64,000 nt of DNA, from NCBI GenBank assembly GCA_002205965.3, contig NADL03000613.1, forward strand, positions 930,001-994,000, given 5' to 3'. Made by a program: the position numbers and the translations under genes. Shown here one piece after another: positions 1-12,009 of this stretch; within the stretch, counting starts at the first letter, position 1, and the number at the start of each line of letters is the position of its first letter. The stretch comes from Kappaphycus alvarezii (Eukaryota; Rhodophyta; Florideophyceae; Gigartinales; Solieriaceae). The notes below the pieces were generated by a model. That model did no database searches and was not told the DNA's origin. It saw only the letters and a program-made list of their open reading frames with translations.

Positions 1-2331
1 CTAGCAACTGATGAGAGAGTACACACTTGTATTTTTTTGAGTTTATATATAATGCTTTCTCTCCGTCTTTAATTCTGTGAATGAGAAAACTGAGTCTGTA
101 GCTTGATTTTTCTCCTGTTAAAAGTCGCCTACGTCCTGTCAGTTGCGACATAGAGGAGAAGGCAGAGGTACAAATTAGAATTTATTGGGATAGCGCCAGG
201 AATTCGACGGGTAACGCTTATGAATGGAGCAGCTTCGGAGCTGAGAACCGAATAAACGCAAATCAAGTATAGAATGTAGTAACCAATGACTGTATTCCTC
301 CTATATGGTTCCCCGCGGGCGTTTCTAGTTGCCGTGGACCCTCTTGTATAAGCGTGGGCAACGATGCATACATTTTTTTGCCCGTGTCGCCGGGAGCGCC
401 GGATGTAGCTGTAATGCGAGGAACAAAGGCGGGACTGCGAGCCAGAGTTACCTTCCGCACGTCATCACCTCAAGAAAGCCACGAATGTTCCCTGAAAAAA
501 TGCGAATTTAAATATCAGAGAAGGCCATCGAAAACTCCTCAGGACAGTCTTATATCCTAACCAGTTGCGAACGTCGAGACATGTTACATGTTGGCATTCG
601 AGTCGACCAATTACTGCAGCGACATAAACTCCATTCAACACTTTACTGCATTAGTATCGGGGTTCAGTGCACGCGATCGAGCGAACGAGGCAAGCCTGCT
701 GTCCAATCAGGATTGAGACCCTGCAGAACTTTAGAACGGAGACTGATCTTCGACTGTTTGCTTTGAAACCCCTCGGGACTAGCAAGTATGAAAAAATCTC
801 ATCAAGACATTTCTGGATGCCAGCCGAGGAGATGCAGCGCGCCTTTTACCCAAGAAAGGTAGTAACAGCTTCGTCACGTTCGTAGTACTCATTCCAGTAC
901 TTATCTTTTTTCTCTGATCTGAGAAGAAGCTTGATCGTATTCGCTGTCGCCTTTTGCATACAATTTCTGTCGAAATATCTTACAAATACGGTGAAACGCG
1001 GAATGAAGTACCTTGGAGCCAGGTATGGGGTATCACACTACATAGGATACTGTACCGCGTAGAACTTATCCTGGTTGCGTGGGCACCAATTCTCGATCGC
1101 AAAGATAGATCCTGCCTTTCTGCTTATTTTTCTGCCGAAAACTTGTTAATATGCAGACAGTCTTTACTCTACTTTGTCAATTTACTTCACTTCACTGGAG
1201 TACGATCGGCATACACTGGAGGATCTTTCTTGAAGGAAAATGTACACATGTCGATGGGACATCCCTCCTGGGTGGAGGGATAGACACCGAAAATTTCCCG
1301 GAAAATTTTCCACCAGCGGTGGTATAAGTTCTCCAGATGACGTCCAAAATGACCCACGTCGGGTCCTCTGGGCAATATTCGTGTGATTGGGTGTCCCCGG
1401 GCGACTCTGTGAGGCCAAGCCAGGGTGTTAGGTCGTTATTCAAGTCTCTGATTAGTTCCAGGCAAGAGAGAATAGCTTGGTAATATTCGATCTGAAGAGA
1501 GTGAGACCTTCGCGGTACAAAAGGACGGCAGAGAATGGTTCCTTGGCGAGTGTGACTTCAATACGCAGCCTTTGTAGCAAAATTTGGGCCCTCGTTTTAT
1601 TTTAAGAATATTTAATCGGTTGGCGACGGAGAATACCTACTTTAGGCTCACAAGGCCTTTCCAAAGTCAAAAAGAGAAAGAATCCATTCTACTGCCTTCC
1701 AAAACAGCCTTCTGCCGTCTTGCGCGCCTCCTTTGAAAGCAATATTTCGCGAATAAATATGCCGCTGTTGATATTTTTTGTCGTTTGGTTGCTTTTTGCC
1801 ATATCGGTTGGAACGCGAGTTTGGATTGGTAAATGAGCAGGTCTCCAAGGGGCTTTAACCTACCTAGATTAACGTCAGGACTGAGAATAGGTTGGATTTC
1901 GCGGCTGAGTTGGCCGATGGAAAGATCTTTGAGAGGTTTTATCCTACCTAAATTGACGCCAAAGGTTTGGCAAGGCTTGTGTCAAATTCGGTTGTGGCAG
2001 AAGGCAAACGTTTGAGGCAGAATTTCATGCGACAGGAGGCAGTGGGGGGTGGCGAACCGTCGGTGACCTCTAAATTCCATATTAATACTGTGCATCGGGC
2101 CATAGTTTGGAGGGGGGTAGTGTTGCATGCTTTTAGAAACCTCCAGAATAACTTTATTTTCGGGGACCAGAATGACGATTTTACTCGCTCCTCGCTACTG
2201 TATTGTGGCTAAAATTTTAGTTTTTCTTCTATTTTTTTATATTTTTTAATCCTTGGATATCGCAGTATGTAGCTGAACCAGAGGATGCTACAATCCGCGG
2301 CGCCTACTGTATATAAACCGCCTCGGGCCAG
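1..2331. other. Stretch without a recognisable gene
   Basis: All frames on both strands are short, and none shows a family motif I recognise. The overlapping frames around 1182-1443 cover a G/C-mixed stretch with no conserved blocks. Around 1840-1960 a motif of about 27 bases (GGCTTTAACCTACCTAGATT and a near copy GGTTTTATCCTACCTAAATT) occurs twice about 90 bases apart, which looks like a small local duplication. The right edge ends at the left LTR of the copia fossil. Confidence 0.5.
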
Positions 2332-2598
2332 TGCCGATGGAGAAATTTCCAGATATGGCAAGTGACTTGGTTGCGTAGCGAACGCCACGTCAGCCATTGA
2401 TTGGTCAAAACCGGCGTCGGGAAGCACCTCGACGCGCCCGCGTTGTTTTAATCGAAATTAACATGAGCCTACAGTAGTTTTCATTGGAACAGAATGCAAA
2501 CATAAAAGCAGTGCTCGGAGAGCGAGCCCGCTCTCCGACACGAAGCGGGGGAAGATCTCTTGGGCGGCACCCTCTTTCCTTTCCCCGCAATCCTTGCA
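2332..2598 (+). repeat. Left LTR of the copia fossil
   Basis: It shares about 250 aligned bases with 8016-8269. It begins TGCC and ends TTGCA. An ATAAAAG sequence and an inverted CCAAT box (ATTGGTC) lie inside, as expected for an LTR promoter. The left copy carries about 13 extra bases near its start. The exact left border is inferred from the TG start and is uncertain by some 15 bases. Confidence 0.8.
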
Positions 2599-2612
2599 TG
2601 GTAGCATCGCCT
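2599..2612 (+). other. Primer-binding site of the copia fossil
   Basis: TGGTAGCATCGCC follows the LTR end with no gap. It resembles the initiator-methionine tRNA primer site used by the Ty1/copia group (TGGTAGCGCC in yeast Ty1). The position supports the left LTR border at 2598. Confidence 0.65.
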
Positions 2613-5600
2613 GAGTCGTCCACCTCAACATACCTGTGCATACGTCACGTCCACATCCATCCGTCTACCCTCCTCTTCCCCCTTTGCCGCGCGTCTCCAT
2701 TCTCCACCTCGCCAAAGTCCTCTTGTCCTGCAACCTATAGAGTGCTACGGCCAGGGTACGGAACAGGAGGCACGGGAGCACACGAAGGACCACAAACGCC
2801 AAGTGTTCGGAGATTATTGCCTTCTTCTTTTGTAGTTTGGTTGGCTTCGTTGATCGTCGGTCGTGTTCAGTGATTGGCTGTGCTCGAGTGTTGTTGGAAT
2901 ACCGCCTGCTTCTTTTGTGGATATTGACCCGTGGCCTGGAGCGTAGAGATGAATGACGCCAGGTTACGGGAGCGGGTCTGGAGCAGTGCGAAGGACTATT
3001 GCTGGACATAATAGTTGGTGTGCTGTGGTTGTTATTGAGGATTCTTGTTGTGGTTTTCGTTGGTATAGAAGAACAAATCCGTAATGTCTGACTGGGGTCT
3101 GAGGTTCGACCTCTACACCAGGAGCATCATACCTCGGGTCCGAGGTCCGAACTTCTCACCCGAAGATCATTCGGGGGCCAGTGGTCCGACCCTATAAAAG
3201 CTGTAGACGGTGATCGAAGACTGTCAAGGTTATTGAAGAAGATTATTTTGCCAAGCGTAGAAGACAGTTGACCAAGGCGTGCTCTCGCACTTCTTTTTTT
3301 AACACTGCGACTAGCCATAGCGGGTGACGACAACGAATCCCTGAGCAAAGTGCCCAAGCTTAAGGTCCCCGCGGACTTCATACAGTGGCGCCGAAAAATG
3401 AAGGCCTACCTACGTAGGTCCGATCCGCTCCTCGTCGGACTCAAACCAAAGCCGACGAGTCGAGCCGCGTCAAGTGACGCTCTGGAGACATGGACCCTCA
3501 AGAACGCAATAGCCAAAGAGAACATCTTCCTTTGTCTCGGAGATGCCGTGGCTTCGCAGACAATAATTTTCGTTGACGACGATGACAAAACGGCCGGCGA
3601 GTTGTGGGGTGAGTTGGAAAGGATTTTCACCATGTCGAACACTCAAGTGATCCAGCATCTCAAACGAAAACTGGACTCCTTGATTTTAAAGGAAGGTGGC
3701 AACTTCGACAAGCACGTGGCATCCTTTTTGTCGATTGTGGGGGAACTAGCTACATAGGACACGGAGATATCAGAGACAGAGAAAAAACTCCAAAAGTTAC
3801 GCTCCCTACCTCCTTCCTTCGCTCCGTTGGAAATGTTTTCAAGCCTGCAAGAGCTCAACTTCGAGAAGGTGGTGAACGCCTTTCAGGCAGAGCTCTCCCG
3901 ACGATACAACCCCCATCAGCCATATTCCCAAGAGAATTCGCCGCAAGATCCCAAAGCAAACACTGTCAATGCAAAGGGACGCGGGATCCGATGGCGTGGA
4001 CGAGGAAACGGTCGTCAAGGTGGTCACGGTCGTCGCAGTCGAGGCGGTGGTTCAGGGTTTCGAGGAGGTATTGACAAACGGACCTGCAATTTCTGCGGCA
4101 GAAGTGGACACTTCATCAAGGAGTGCTGGGACCTGCTGAAAGCCCGGCGGGGCATGCAGTCTCAAAATGGAAATCATAGTCCTGCGGATAATCAACTACA
4201 GAGCTCCGGCAACCATCGTTAAGTCAGAGATACCTCTACTCCTCTAGCTCCAAGCTGCCAGGGTGGAATCAGTACTCGCGGCTGAAATAGTCTCCCATCG
4301 AGATTTCAGAACCAGCCGGAAACCCCCTCGCCATTCCGTTCGATTCGCAAACACTCCCATTGGCGATGACAACAACCCGGTTGGCTTCATGGTAAAGTTA
4401 ACGAGTGCGAATCGCGATTCGGAGATGGAATTCGGCGGCAACATCGCCCCCCTATCGAACTAGAAGTCCTCGTTGCCTGCATCGACTCGAGTGCCACTCA
4501 CCACTTCTTCCACTCCCGCAAATACTTCGTAACCTACTTTTGGATTCCCAGTCGTGATGTTGAAGCCGCTTCAGGGTTATCAAAGCTCTCCGGAAAGGTA
4601 GAATTCAGGATTCCAGTGCGAGGAGGCTTGATCGTCGAGGCTTTTCACGCTCCCCACTTCTCATCCAATATATTCTCCGTGGGTTTACTAAGCTCCGAGT
4701 TTATTGTCACGTTTACAGATGTCATCAAACCCTACAAATGTTGCTTCTTCCTTCACAAGCAGACATGGGCGATCATCTGGGAGACGCCAAGGGCAAACTG
4801 ATTGTACAAAATGAACATAGGGGAGAGTTAGTCGAGTTCAGCACCAACAGCGACTATCCATCCCACCAAAAGCGCAGCTCTTGAATGGCACGGACGGACC
4901 GGTCACCTGGGCGTCGATCGGTACATAAGGCTTTCCGAACTATTGCCTTTCGTACCACAGTTCGACAGTTCATCGTTGCAACAACTCCAGTGCATCCTCT
5001 GTCTCAAGGGAAAAGCACGTCGCTTACCTGTACCGTCAAGTGGTTCCGTCTCCAACCATCCACTACATCTGATTCATCTCGACATCTCCGGTCCTATTAC
5101 GCCAAAAATAGCTGGCAGTCGGTATATCCTCAGCTTCCTTGACGACTACACCGCCAAGTCCACCGTTTTCATGCTAAAGGCAGTAGAAGAGACGTACCTC
5201 AAATTGGAATGGTTCGCAATCGGTCCGAAACCGAATTCAATGGTCAACTTCGGCCACAGGACATCAAAGTTGACCGGGCCGGGGAGAAATTGGGTGAGGA
5301 CGTGCAACAATTCGCGCATCACCATGGAATAGGCCTGAACTAATGTCCGTCTCACGCGTCCTAAAGCAACGTCTCTGCCGGGCGCTTAATCCAAGAACAC
5401 TGGAACCGAGCTCGCGTACTGCTCATAGCAAGTAAACTCCCAAAATCGCTCTGGGAGGAAGCCATCAACCACTCCAACTGGCTTCGGAACTGTGCGCCAT
5501 CAGTGCGCCATCAGAAAAAAATCAGTGGCCACGTCCCCATTTTTTTGAGTCCCACGACCAGGATTGACTTCTCAGATATACCTGAGTTTGGCCAACAAGG

Positions 5601-8015
5601 GCACGCATTATTTTGCCTCTCGAAGACGCCACCTCAAAAGGAACTACTCCCTCGTACAGTCTTTGGGCATTTCGTTGGCATGGAAAGTGATGTCTCTCTT
5701 TTTCGAGTCTTTGTTCCTTCCGCGGCAAAAATCATCATCACACGCGCCAAAGACTTTCACTCCCTAACATCTACCGAGCTATCCAGCCTCTCGTATTTCA
5801 TGGGCGGAATCTCAAGGCAAATGGAACTAGAGGCGCTCGATGAAGGTCAATTACAAGAACAAAGTCTCAACGACGACACTAATGAGGATCTCCTTATGTC
5901 CGTCCTCACCGCTGCTACCGTCATGGAACCCTCCGTCTTCGTTTCCAAGAAAAACTTGGTACATTCCCGCTTACCGTGATCCTCCGAGCAAGCTTGCTAA
6001 GACCCAGATTGGGCAGCGGCAATAGACAGGGAATTCAATGCCCTTGTCGAACAGGGCACCTGGAATCTCGTCCCGCGCAACAAAGACATGCGAACGGTCC
6101 CGTACCTTTGATATTTGCGCCTGAAGCCCAAAAGGGACCTATCCTTCTTTGACAAGGCTCGATGCATCGTCCGTGGCGAAAAAAAAAGCCCTACCTGGAC
6201 TTAGATCCAGAGAATACGTATGCCGATGTCGCCACGCACGAAAAGTTACGCATTCTAATCGCCCTTGCCGCCGGTCACAATTTGGAACTTGAAGGAGCTG
6301 ACGTCTCCAATGCCTATCTCTACGGGAAAATGGACGTTCCGATTATCATGGAGCAACCGACGGACTCTTCCGGCATACTTGTCAAACCAGGATATATAGC
6401 CGAGCTAGCGATGTCAATGTATGGCATTTGTCAAGCTAAGTAAATCTGGGGTTCCCTGTTCGATAATATCTCCGGTCATGGGTTTTCTGTACCTCCTAGT
6501 ATGACGCAAGACTCTGCTTCTATCGGGAAGGCCGGGACTTCATTCTTATTGCCGTTGCCGTCGACGACCTCACCTTCGCCTCCAATAACAGCTCGCTAGT
6601 GGCCTCGTTTAAAGAAAATATCTCTGCTCGCTTTGATGTCAAGCTTTTCGGAGCACCTCGTTCTCTCATTGGTTGGCACATATCTCGTGGCCCAGATTTC
6701 ATTTAAGATCGATCAGACGCAGTACGCCAAACAACTTCTGGAAACCCATGGGCTTCATCAAGCGAATAGCGTACGCACACCACTACCCTTGAATGCTGAT
6801 CTCCTCCCCGCCCGTGGGGAGGCCCTTCTGTCTCCGGTTTATCATGCTCAGTAACCCTCAATCATCGGCGGTATGCTTTATCTCGCCGTCACCACACGCT
6901 CCGACCTTTCATTCCCAGTGTCCGCCCTTGCTCGTCACCTCCATGCGCCGACTGCGCGCTACTTTTCCTACCTCAAACGCCTTACGCGTTACCTGTCCGG
7001 TACCTCAGACTATGGACTTCACTTCGAGAGCAACAGCGGCCTTAACCCCTCCTCCCTTTTCGCGTTCGTTGACGCAGACTGGGGGGATGTAAGAAAACCA
7101 GACGTTCAACCACAGGTTTCGTTATCGCCGTCAACGACGCCCCTGTTTTCTGGGGCAGCAAACGCCAATCGGTGTTGGCACTCCCGTCAGCCGAATCAGA
7201 GTATGTGGCCCTATCTTCTTGTGCCAAGGAAGTTTCATGGCTCCGTAAGCTGTTTTGGGAAATATGTCATGCGGAGCCTTGGAATTCGAAAGTCTCCTTT
7301 CAGTCTACGGTCGTTTTCACGAATAGTCCCTCAGCACAGTCCCTGGCAACTCGAATGTCGAAATCCGTCAGGAACAAACACATCGACTTGAAAATTCACC
7401 ACGTCCGAGAACTAATCTCCTCACAAGTCATCCGCTTGCATCACATCGAATCAGCCGAACAGCGTGCAGATATGGTAACGAAAATTGTCCCCGTTCTGAT
7501 CCTTCTTCGTTTTGTTCCTCGCTTTGGTTTGAATATTCTTTCCTCTTAATTAATGTTGTTTGTCGGGTGGTTGGTTTCAGGGACGGAAACGAGTCTTTTG
7601 CAGACTCATTAGTTAGATTAGACATACCTTCTCCAATTTTCCTCATAGAGGTTTTCTTTTTTTTATGGAATTTAGCGGTGTCTACTTCATAGCTCAATGC
7701 TTCTTATAGTTTGCTTATCTGTCCTTATGGTACTATTGACTGTTAGGTCGCATGTAGAGCTCATACTTTATCGGACTGTTGGGTCCTTTTTCGTGTTGAT
7801 GTTTTACCGGACTGTTGCGTTTATATTGATGTTCCCTGTGTGGCCGCTTTGGTTCGTTCCCTTTAGAAACTATCGCCAGCTGTTGTGCTACGGCTTTTAT
7901 CGTTGTTGTCATTAGCTGATGTTGGTCAGCAATACACAGGAAGGAGGTGCTCATGCCTGTACTGTACTTTTCACGGAGAAGCTGTATGTATGGCAGAAAG
8001 TCTTTCCAGGGACGG

Positions 8016-8269
8016 TGCCAGATATGGCAAGTGACCTGGTTGCGTAGCGAAAGCCATTACAGCCATTGATTGGTCAAAACCGATGCCAGGAAGCACCTCG
8101 ACGCACCCGCGTTGTTTTTATCGAAATTAAAACATGAGCCTACAGTAGTTTTCATTTGAACAGGATGCAAACATAAAAGCAGTGCTCAAAGAGCGAGTCC
8201 GCTCTCCGACACGAAGCGGGGGAAGATCTCTTGGGCGGCGCCCTCTTTCCTTTCGCCGCAATCCCTGCA
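8016..8269 (+). repeat. Right LTR of the copia fossil
   Basis: This is a direct repeat of 2332-2598, starting TGCCAGATATGG and ending CCCTGCA. It has about 20 differences over 250 bases by eye. The next base on the right belongs to the 3' end of a minus-strand LINE. Confidence 0.8.
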
Positions 8270-8270
8270 G

Positions 8271-10720
8271 GAATAAGAAGAAGAAGACTTTACCAATCAG
8301 GAAAGGGGGGCCCTAGCGGCCCTCAAAGGGGGAAAAATCTATCCGAGCCAGGAGCGGTTGAGTTGTCGTCGGTTGATCGCGACAGAAGTTCGTTGTTGTA
8401 TGAGCGAGCTGATAATCGTGAACAAGCGATCGCGCTCGAAGGGCAGGGCTACTGCCTTTCCGTAAAGGGATGTACTCAGCAATTCTGGACAGACCTTGTT
8501 CGGCACCGGGACCGGCAGACCCCTATATATCGAAAGCCATCGGGTGGAAGTCGATACGTAGTTCGGCGCAGAGGTGGCCATAGCGGAGAGATTTCGCGCG
8601 CTCAGATGCAGTAAGGGCAGCGAGGGGCGTGTGGATCCGCTGTTGGGCGTATGGAGCGGAGTGGGGTCTGATGACAGTGACGTCGTAGCTCTGCGGCACG
8701 GGGGAGAACTGGTCATCATAGATGTACATGTCGAGGCGGCGGCGGGAGTTGGAGGGTCGGGGCAAGTCTTGCGGGAAGATCCATTCCCGGACAGGGCGAA
8801 TCCCAATTGATAAGCGTGATACCTCGGAAATGAGGCGGTCGCGAACACAATTGTGGCGCCGAATGGAGCCGTCGGCGCAGGGACAGACAGAGGCGTGGTG
8901 TCCGTGGGAATCCAGGGTGGGGACAGTGCGGAAGTGGGCGGCGGCGCAATAGGTGCAGAGTTGTGTGCCAGAGAAGATGGGAACACCAAGACGGAGGCAA
9001 ACCATGGTTCGTCAGACTTCAGGAGCGGCCCGGGTACCGAGATGGCTCTGCGGGAGGTTGTGAAAGGGACGGGAGGCGTGGGAAGAAGCGGCGGAAGCTA
9101 GGCGGCGGAGTAGCCGGGAGCCTTCGGTGGAGGAGAGGTCGACGGAAGAGAGAAGTTTGGCGCGAAGCGCCTTTGAGATCTCAGCAGTAGCGGTTGTCTG
9201 GAAGTCAGACAGGCCGGGGGAAGAAGAGGCGCGGAGGCCAGCAAGGACGGCGGGGGGGAGAAACTGTCGGGGAGGCTGTATTTGGCCCGGATAGAGGCGA
9301 GAGACGTTGAGATCAAGGGCGAGACGTCGAAGCAATCACCGAGGAGGAGGCGAAGAAGTGGGTAGGAGGAGAGAACAGAGCCAGCGTAGCATGCCTCTGC
9401 CATGGTTTCGGTTAGGGGCAGTCCGAGCCCTCCGATACGGAGTGGAAGCTGGGCGATGAGCCAGGCACTGTCTGGGAGACGACGGTGCATGTCTTCGAAC
9501 ACCCTTCGCATTCCAGAGTCAAAGGTTTGGGCTCCGGAAAGAGTGAGATGCGGCGGGGTGCAGCGAGGAACATAGATCAGGCGGCAGGAACTGGCACAGT
9601 GTCTCAGTAGTTGGTAGCCCAGTTGAGGGTCATTCAATCCGGAGATGCGCGACCAAACCTCGGAAATGGCATGTACGCGGGAGGCAAGAAAAGACTGGCA
9701 GCTTTGAGGGGTGCCGATTGGGGATCCGAGGACTGTCACGGAATTGTGGGAAAGTATCGTGCAGGGTATGGCACACCGAAGGGACGTGGGGAGGGGATCC
9801 GGGCCAGGACGCCATAGCGTTGTTTTCGCCATGTTGATAGAGAACCCGAGTGGCTTTCCACGATCTGAGATGAAGCGGAGAACCTCAGAAGCGAGTTTGA
9901 CAGGGGCGATGACGGTACCGTCGTCGGCAAACCAAGCGTTTAGGCGTATGGCGGGAAAGCGTGATGAGAGCTGGGTGACCAATGGATGGATGCCAGGGGC
10001 GAACAGGATGCTTCCGAGCGGATCTCCCTGGTGGGTGCCTGTGCGACTGTGCAGGATGTGTGAACCGAACATGAGGGTGGAATCACCTCCATACAAGTAG
10101 TGCACAAACCGGGCGAGGTCGGGGATATGGTTGGCCGTCTCGAGCAGAATGTTGTGACGCTCGATGTTGTTGAACGCGTTTGACGCGTCAATTTGAAGGA
10201 GAGCGAAGGTGGCGCTGTCAAGGCGGGTGGTGCGAACCCGTGTCGCATGAATGATGGCTTCTGCTCCGTGGCGGACTCCTACGGCGAGCTGATGAGGAAG
10301 GAAATGAGAGACGACGGTGGGTTTTGTCGACAGGCACCGAACGACGAGGCGGCAGATGAAGCGTCGGAGAACCGTACTCATGGCGATGGGGCGGAGACTG
10401 TCGCCATGGGCCTTTGGGATGCCGAGTAGGGTAGCCCCGGCGAAGAGATGACGGAGCTCAGTTGGGAGTCGGCCGTCCACGGCAGAGTTCACAAAGATTG
10501 TGAGCTGAGACAGGGCGGAGCGATCTGCGGTATCACCGCCTGGTGCATGGGAGAGGGATTTGAAGACGGATGGGCGGAGGCCGTCAGGGCCCGGAGAGCT
10601 GTGGTGTGGTAGGAAGGCGAGCTGACGGCGAACCTCGGCCTCCATAAAGACAAAGGCGGGGGGCAGCAAGTGGCGCGGAGTTGGGGTAACGGGACACTTG
10701 GATAGGGATGCAGGGAAGCA
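8271..10720 (-). mobile_element. Non-LTR retrotransposon (LINE) number 1
   Basis: This is a LINE on the minus strand, about 2.4 kb, probably lacking its 5' part. Its 3' end lies next to the copia LTR and consists of a short TTC-rich run (CTTCTTCTTCTTATT read on the minus strand), as expected for a LINE tail made of a simple repeat. The body codes for a reverse transcriptase followed by a zinc-binding motif and a nuclease-like domain (described in the next entry). The 5' border near 10.7 kb is a guess: coding similarity fades there, and no target-site duplication was found. The coding region is G/C-rich on both strands and clearly different from the AT-rich ground to the right of 11 kb. Confidence 0.8.
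8523..10669 (-). pseudogene. LINE-1 reverse transcriptase with C-terminal zinc and nuclease-like domain
   Basis: Read from 10669 leftwards. The first 523 codons hold the RT fingers motif PGPDG (residues 26-30), the catalytic palm block QIDASNAFNNI (Asp about 161), THQGDPLG, and the active-site box FADD (247-250). The frame then moves around 9.3 kb, and downstream coding continues in another frame (9335 to 9012). There it meets an in-frame TGA at about 9009-9011 and resumes as a 158-codon tail. The tail holds CTYC followed by His and Cys residues (a likely zinc site) and then RRRLDMYIYDD followed by YDVTVI. That arrangement resembles the restriction-like endonuclease end of R2/CRE-type LINEs. 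So there is one frame change and one stop, and it is a decayed copy. The class assignment from the tail is inference. Confidence 0.8.
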
Positions 10721-10939
10721 AGGAGGGATTTGTTATGGAGAGTAGCCGGTTCCGGTGAGGTGGTAGAGCAGAGGGCGGCGACAGTTCAGACGACCAGCAA
10801 AGGAAGCGTAACACAATCCTCTCCGAATACAGCAACCCTCCCGGCACCTTCACTTGCATTTGATTCCCGTCGCATTTGAAACATTTGGCCCGATTTCCAC
10901 GCGTTCTCGACATGTACTCCACGCGATATCATGCCACGC

Positions 10940-11460
10940 CACCCCCGCTTCTTCGCTATTCCTGCAGCTGATAGCCAACTCTTTCTCAACATAAGCCACT
11001 ATCCTAGCCTCTCCGGACTGACGAAGGCCTTCTCTTTAGACTACAAAAGATTTTTCTCTTCTTTAATCTGAATCATACTCTCTAACATTAAAATATACAA
11101 CTGGCTGGCCTCCCCTCCACCTTCTGGTAGATTGGAGTGCCATCTACAGTTTCGATGCATTGTACGGTTTTGCAAATGGCTTGGCCAATATACGGTATCT
11201 ACGCTCCGGTACAAATTTACTGGGTACCAACCCACATATCTACCACAGTAAATTAACCCCCCATTTTCAAAAATATACAACTCGAAACTCCAACTATATC
11301 CCCCTGCGCAGATTGTTCTGGATGCCTCGCTGACCTTTACGGTTCTTATTCGCAATATGATCGTATTACACCACCTGTGGTAATTACTTTCGTCCCAGCG
11401 CAGAAGATACCATGGAATGTGAATATTTGGCAACCCGGTGCAAGGGCTAAAAAAGCAATC
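10940..11460 (-). repeat. Interspersed repeat, copy 1 (related to 33.93-34.39 kb)
   Basis: The minus-strand frame 11041-11433 is open for 130 codons but matches no family I know. A roughly 40-base block (core GGAGTGCCATCTAC, near 11126-11160) recurs near 34.01-34.05 kb, and a second shared block (GTAAATTAACCCCCC near 11247; GTAAATGAACCCCCC near 34.14 kb) lies at a similar distance. The two copies therefore belong to one dispersed repeat family, spread over at least 170 bases. Confidence 0.5.
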
Positions 11461-11664
11461 ATAGAGATCCTCTTGTCATGACTATTTTCCAAAAAATACT
11501 GCCAAAATTAGTCACAGTCTACCGAAAACGTTTTCCAAATAGTAAGATCGGCCGACATTTTTTTACAGCCTCTTTATCTCGTGTTGAATTGCTATTACGC
11601 GGATTCATAATCAGAAAATGAACTGAAATATCTTCTGCCACTTTACATCGTTAATACATTAATA

Positions 11665-11813
11665 CTACCATGATTAGATTGATCTACATGGAGCGGACCA
11701 TTATATTTCTCTCTCGACTCTTGTCTGAGTGGGTCTCTGCTACCATGATTAGAGTAATCTACACAGAGCAGACCATTATATTTCTCTCTCGACTCTTGTC
11801 TGAGTGGGTCTCA
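11665..11813. repeat. 75-base tandem duplication
   Basis: Two head-to-tail copies (11665-11739 and 11740-about 11813) both start CTACCATGATTAGA and end in the same CTCGACTCTTGTCTGAGTGG block. The second half is identical in both copies while the first half has several changes. No coding meaning is apparent. Confidence 0.85.
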
Positions 11814-12009
11814 GCGGAAGGAAATTTTCGGCTGAAATATCTGTAAATAATCTACCTAAAGAGAATGTTACTTCAAGCGTTGAGATTATTTCCGTTCGCT
11901 AGAACGGTAATTTTAACTTTGACCACATAAAATTTTTGATGAAACTTTCTTTTCCTGTATATATCCATTTGGCCGATTCGCTTGTAGAAATAGGATGTAA
12001 TTGGCCTAT

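Larger units (their letters stand above)
2332..8269 (+). mobile_element. Ty1/copia LTR retrotransposon, broken fossil
   Basis: This is a Ty1/copia-type retrotransposon of about 5.9 kb. The parts, in the order seen, are: left LTR (2332-2598), a tRNA primer site right after it, a long leader, a gag-like region from about 3.35 kb, a CCHC zinc knuckle (CNFCGRSGH) near 4.09 kb, a protease-like stretch near 4.46 kb, an integrase region at about 4.9-5.35 kb, reverse transcriptase at about 6.2-6.9 kb (EGADVSNAYLYGK), RNase H at about 6.9-7.55 kb (SAESEYVALS, then RADMVTK), and the right LTR (8016-8269). The order protease-integrase-RT-RNase H identifies the copia group rather than gypsy. The coding region is broken in many places (roughly ten or more). 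The two LTRs differ at about 8-9% of positions by eye, so the insertion is moderately old. I could not identify a clear target-site duplication. A LINE 3' end directly abuts the right LTR. Confidence 0.9.

Noticed and set aside
3095-3125. GAGGTTCGACCTC, resembling a tRNA T-arm
   Set aside because: No matching anticodon or acceptor stem upstream; it lies in the copia leader beside imperfect repeats of the same word.
8339-8989. 216-codon minus frame overlapping the LINE 1 tail
   Set aside because: It is in another frame from the zinc and nuclease-like tail and is Ser/Pro/Thr-rich, so it is a shadow frame.
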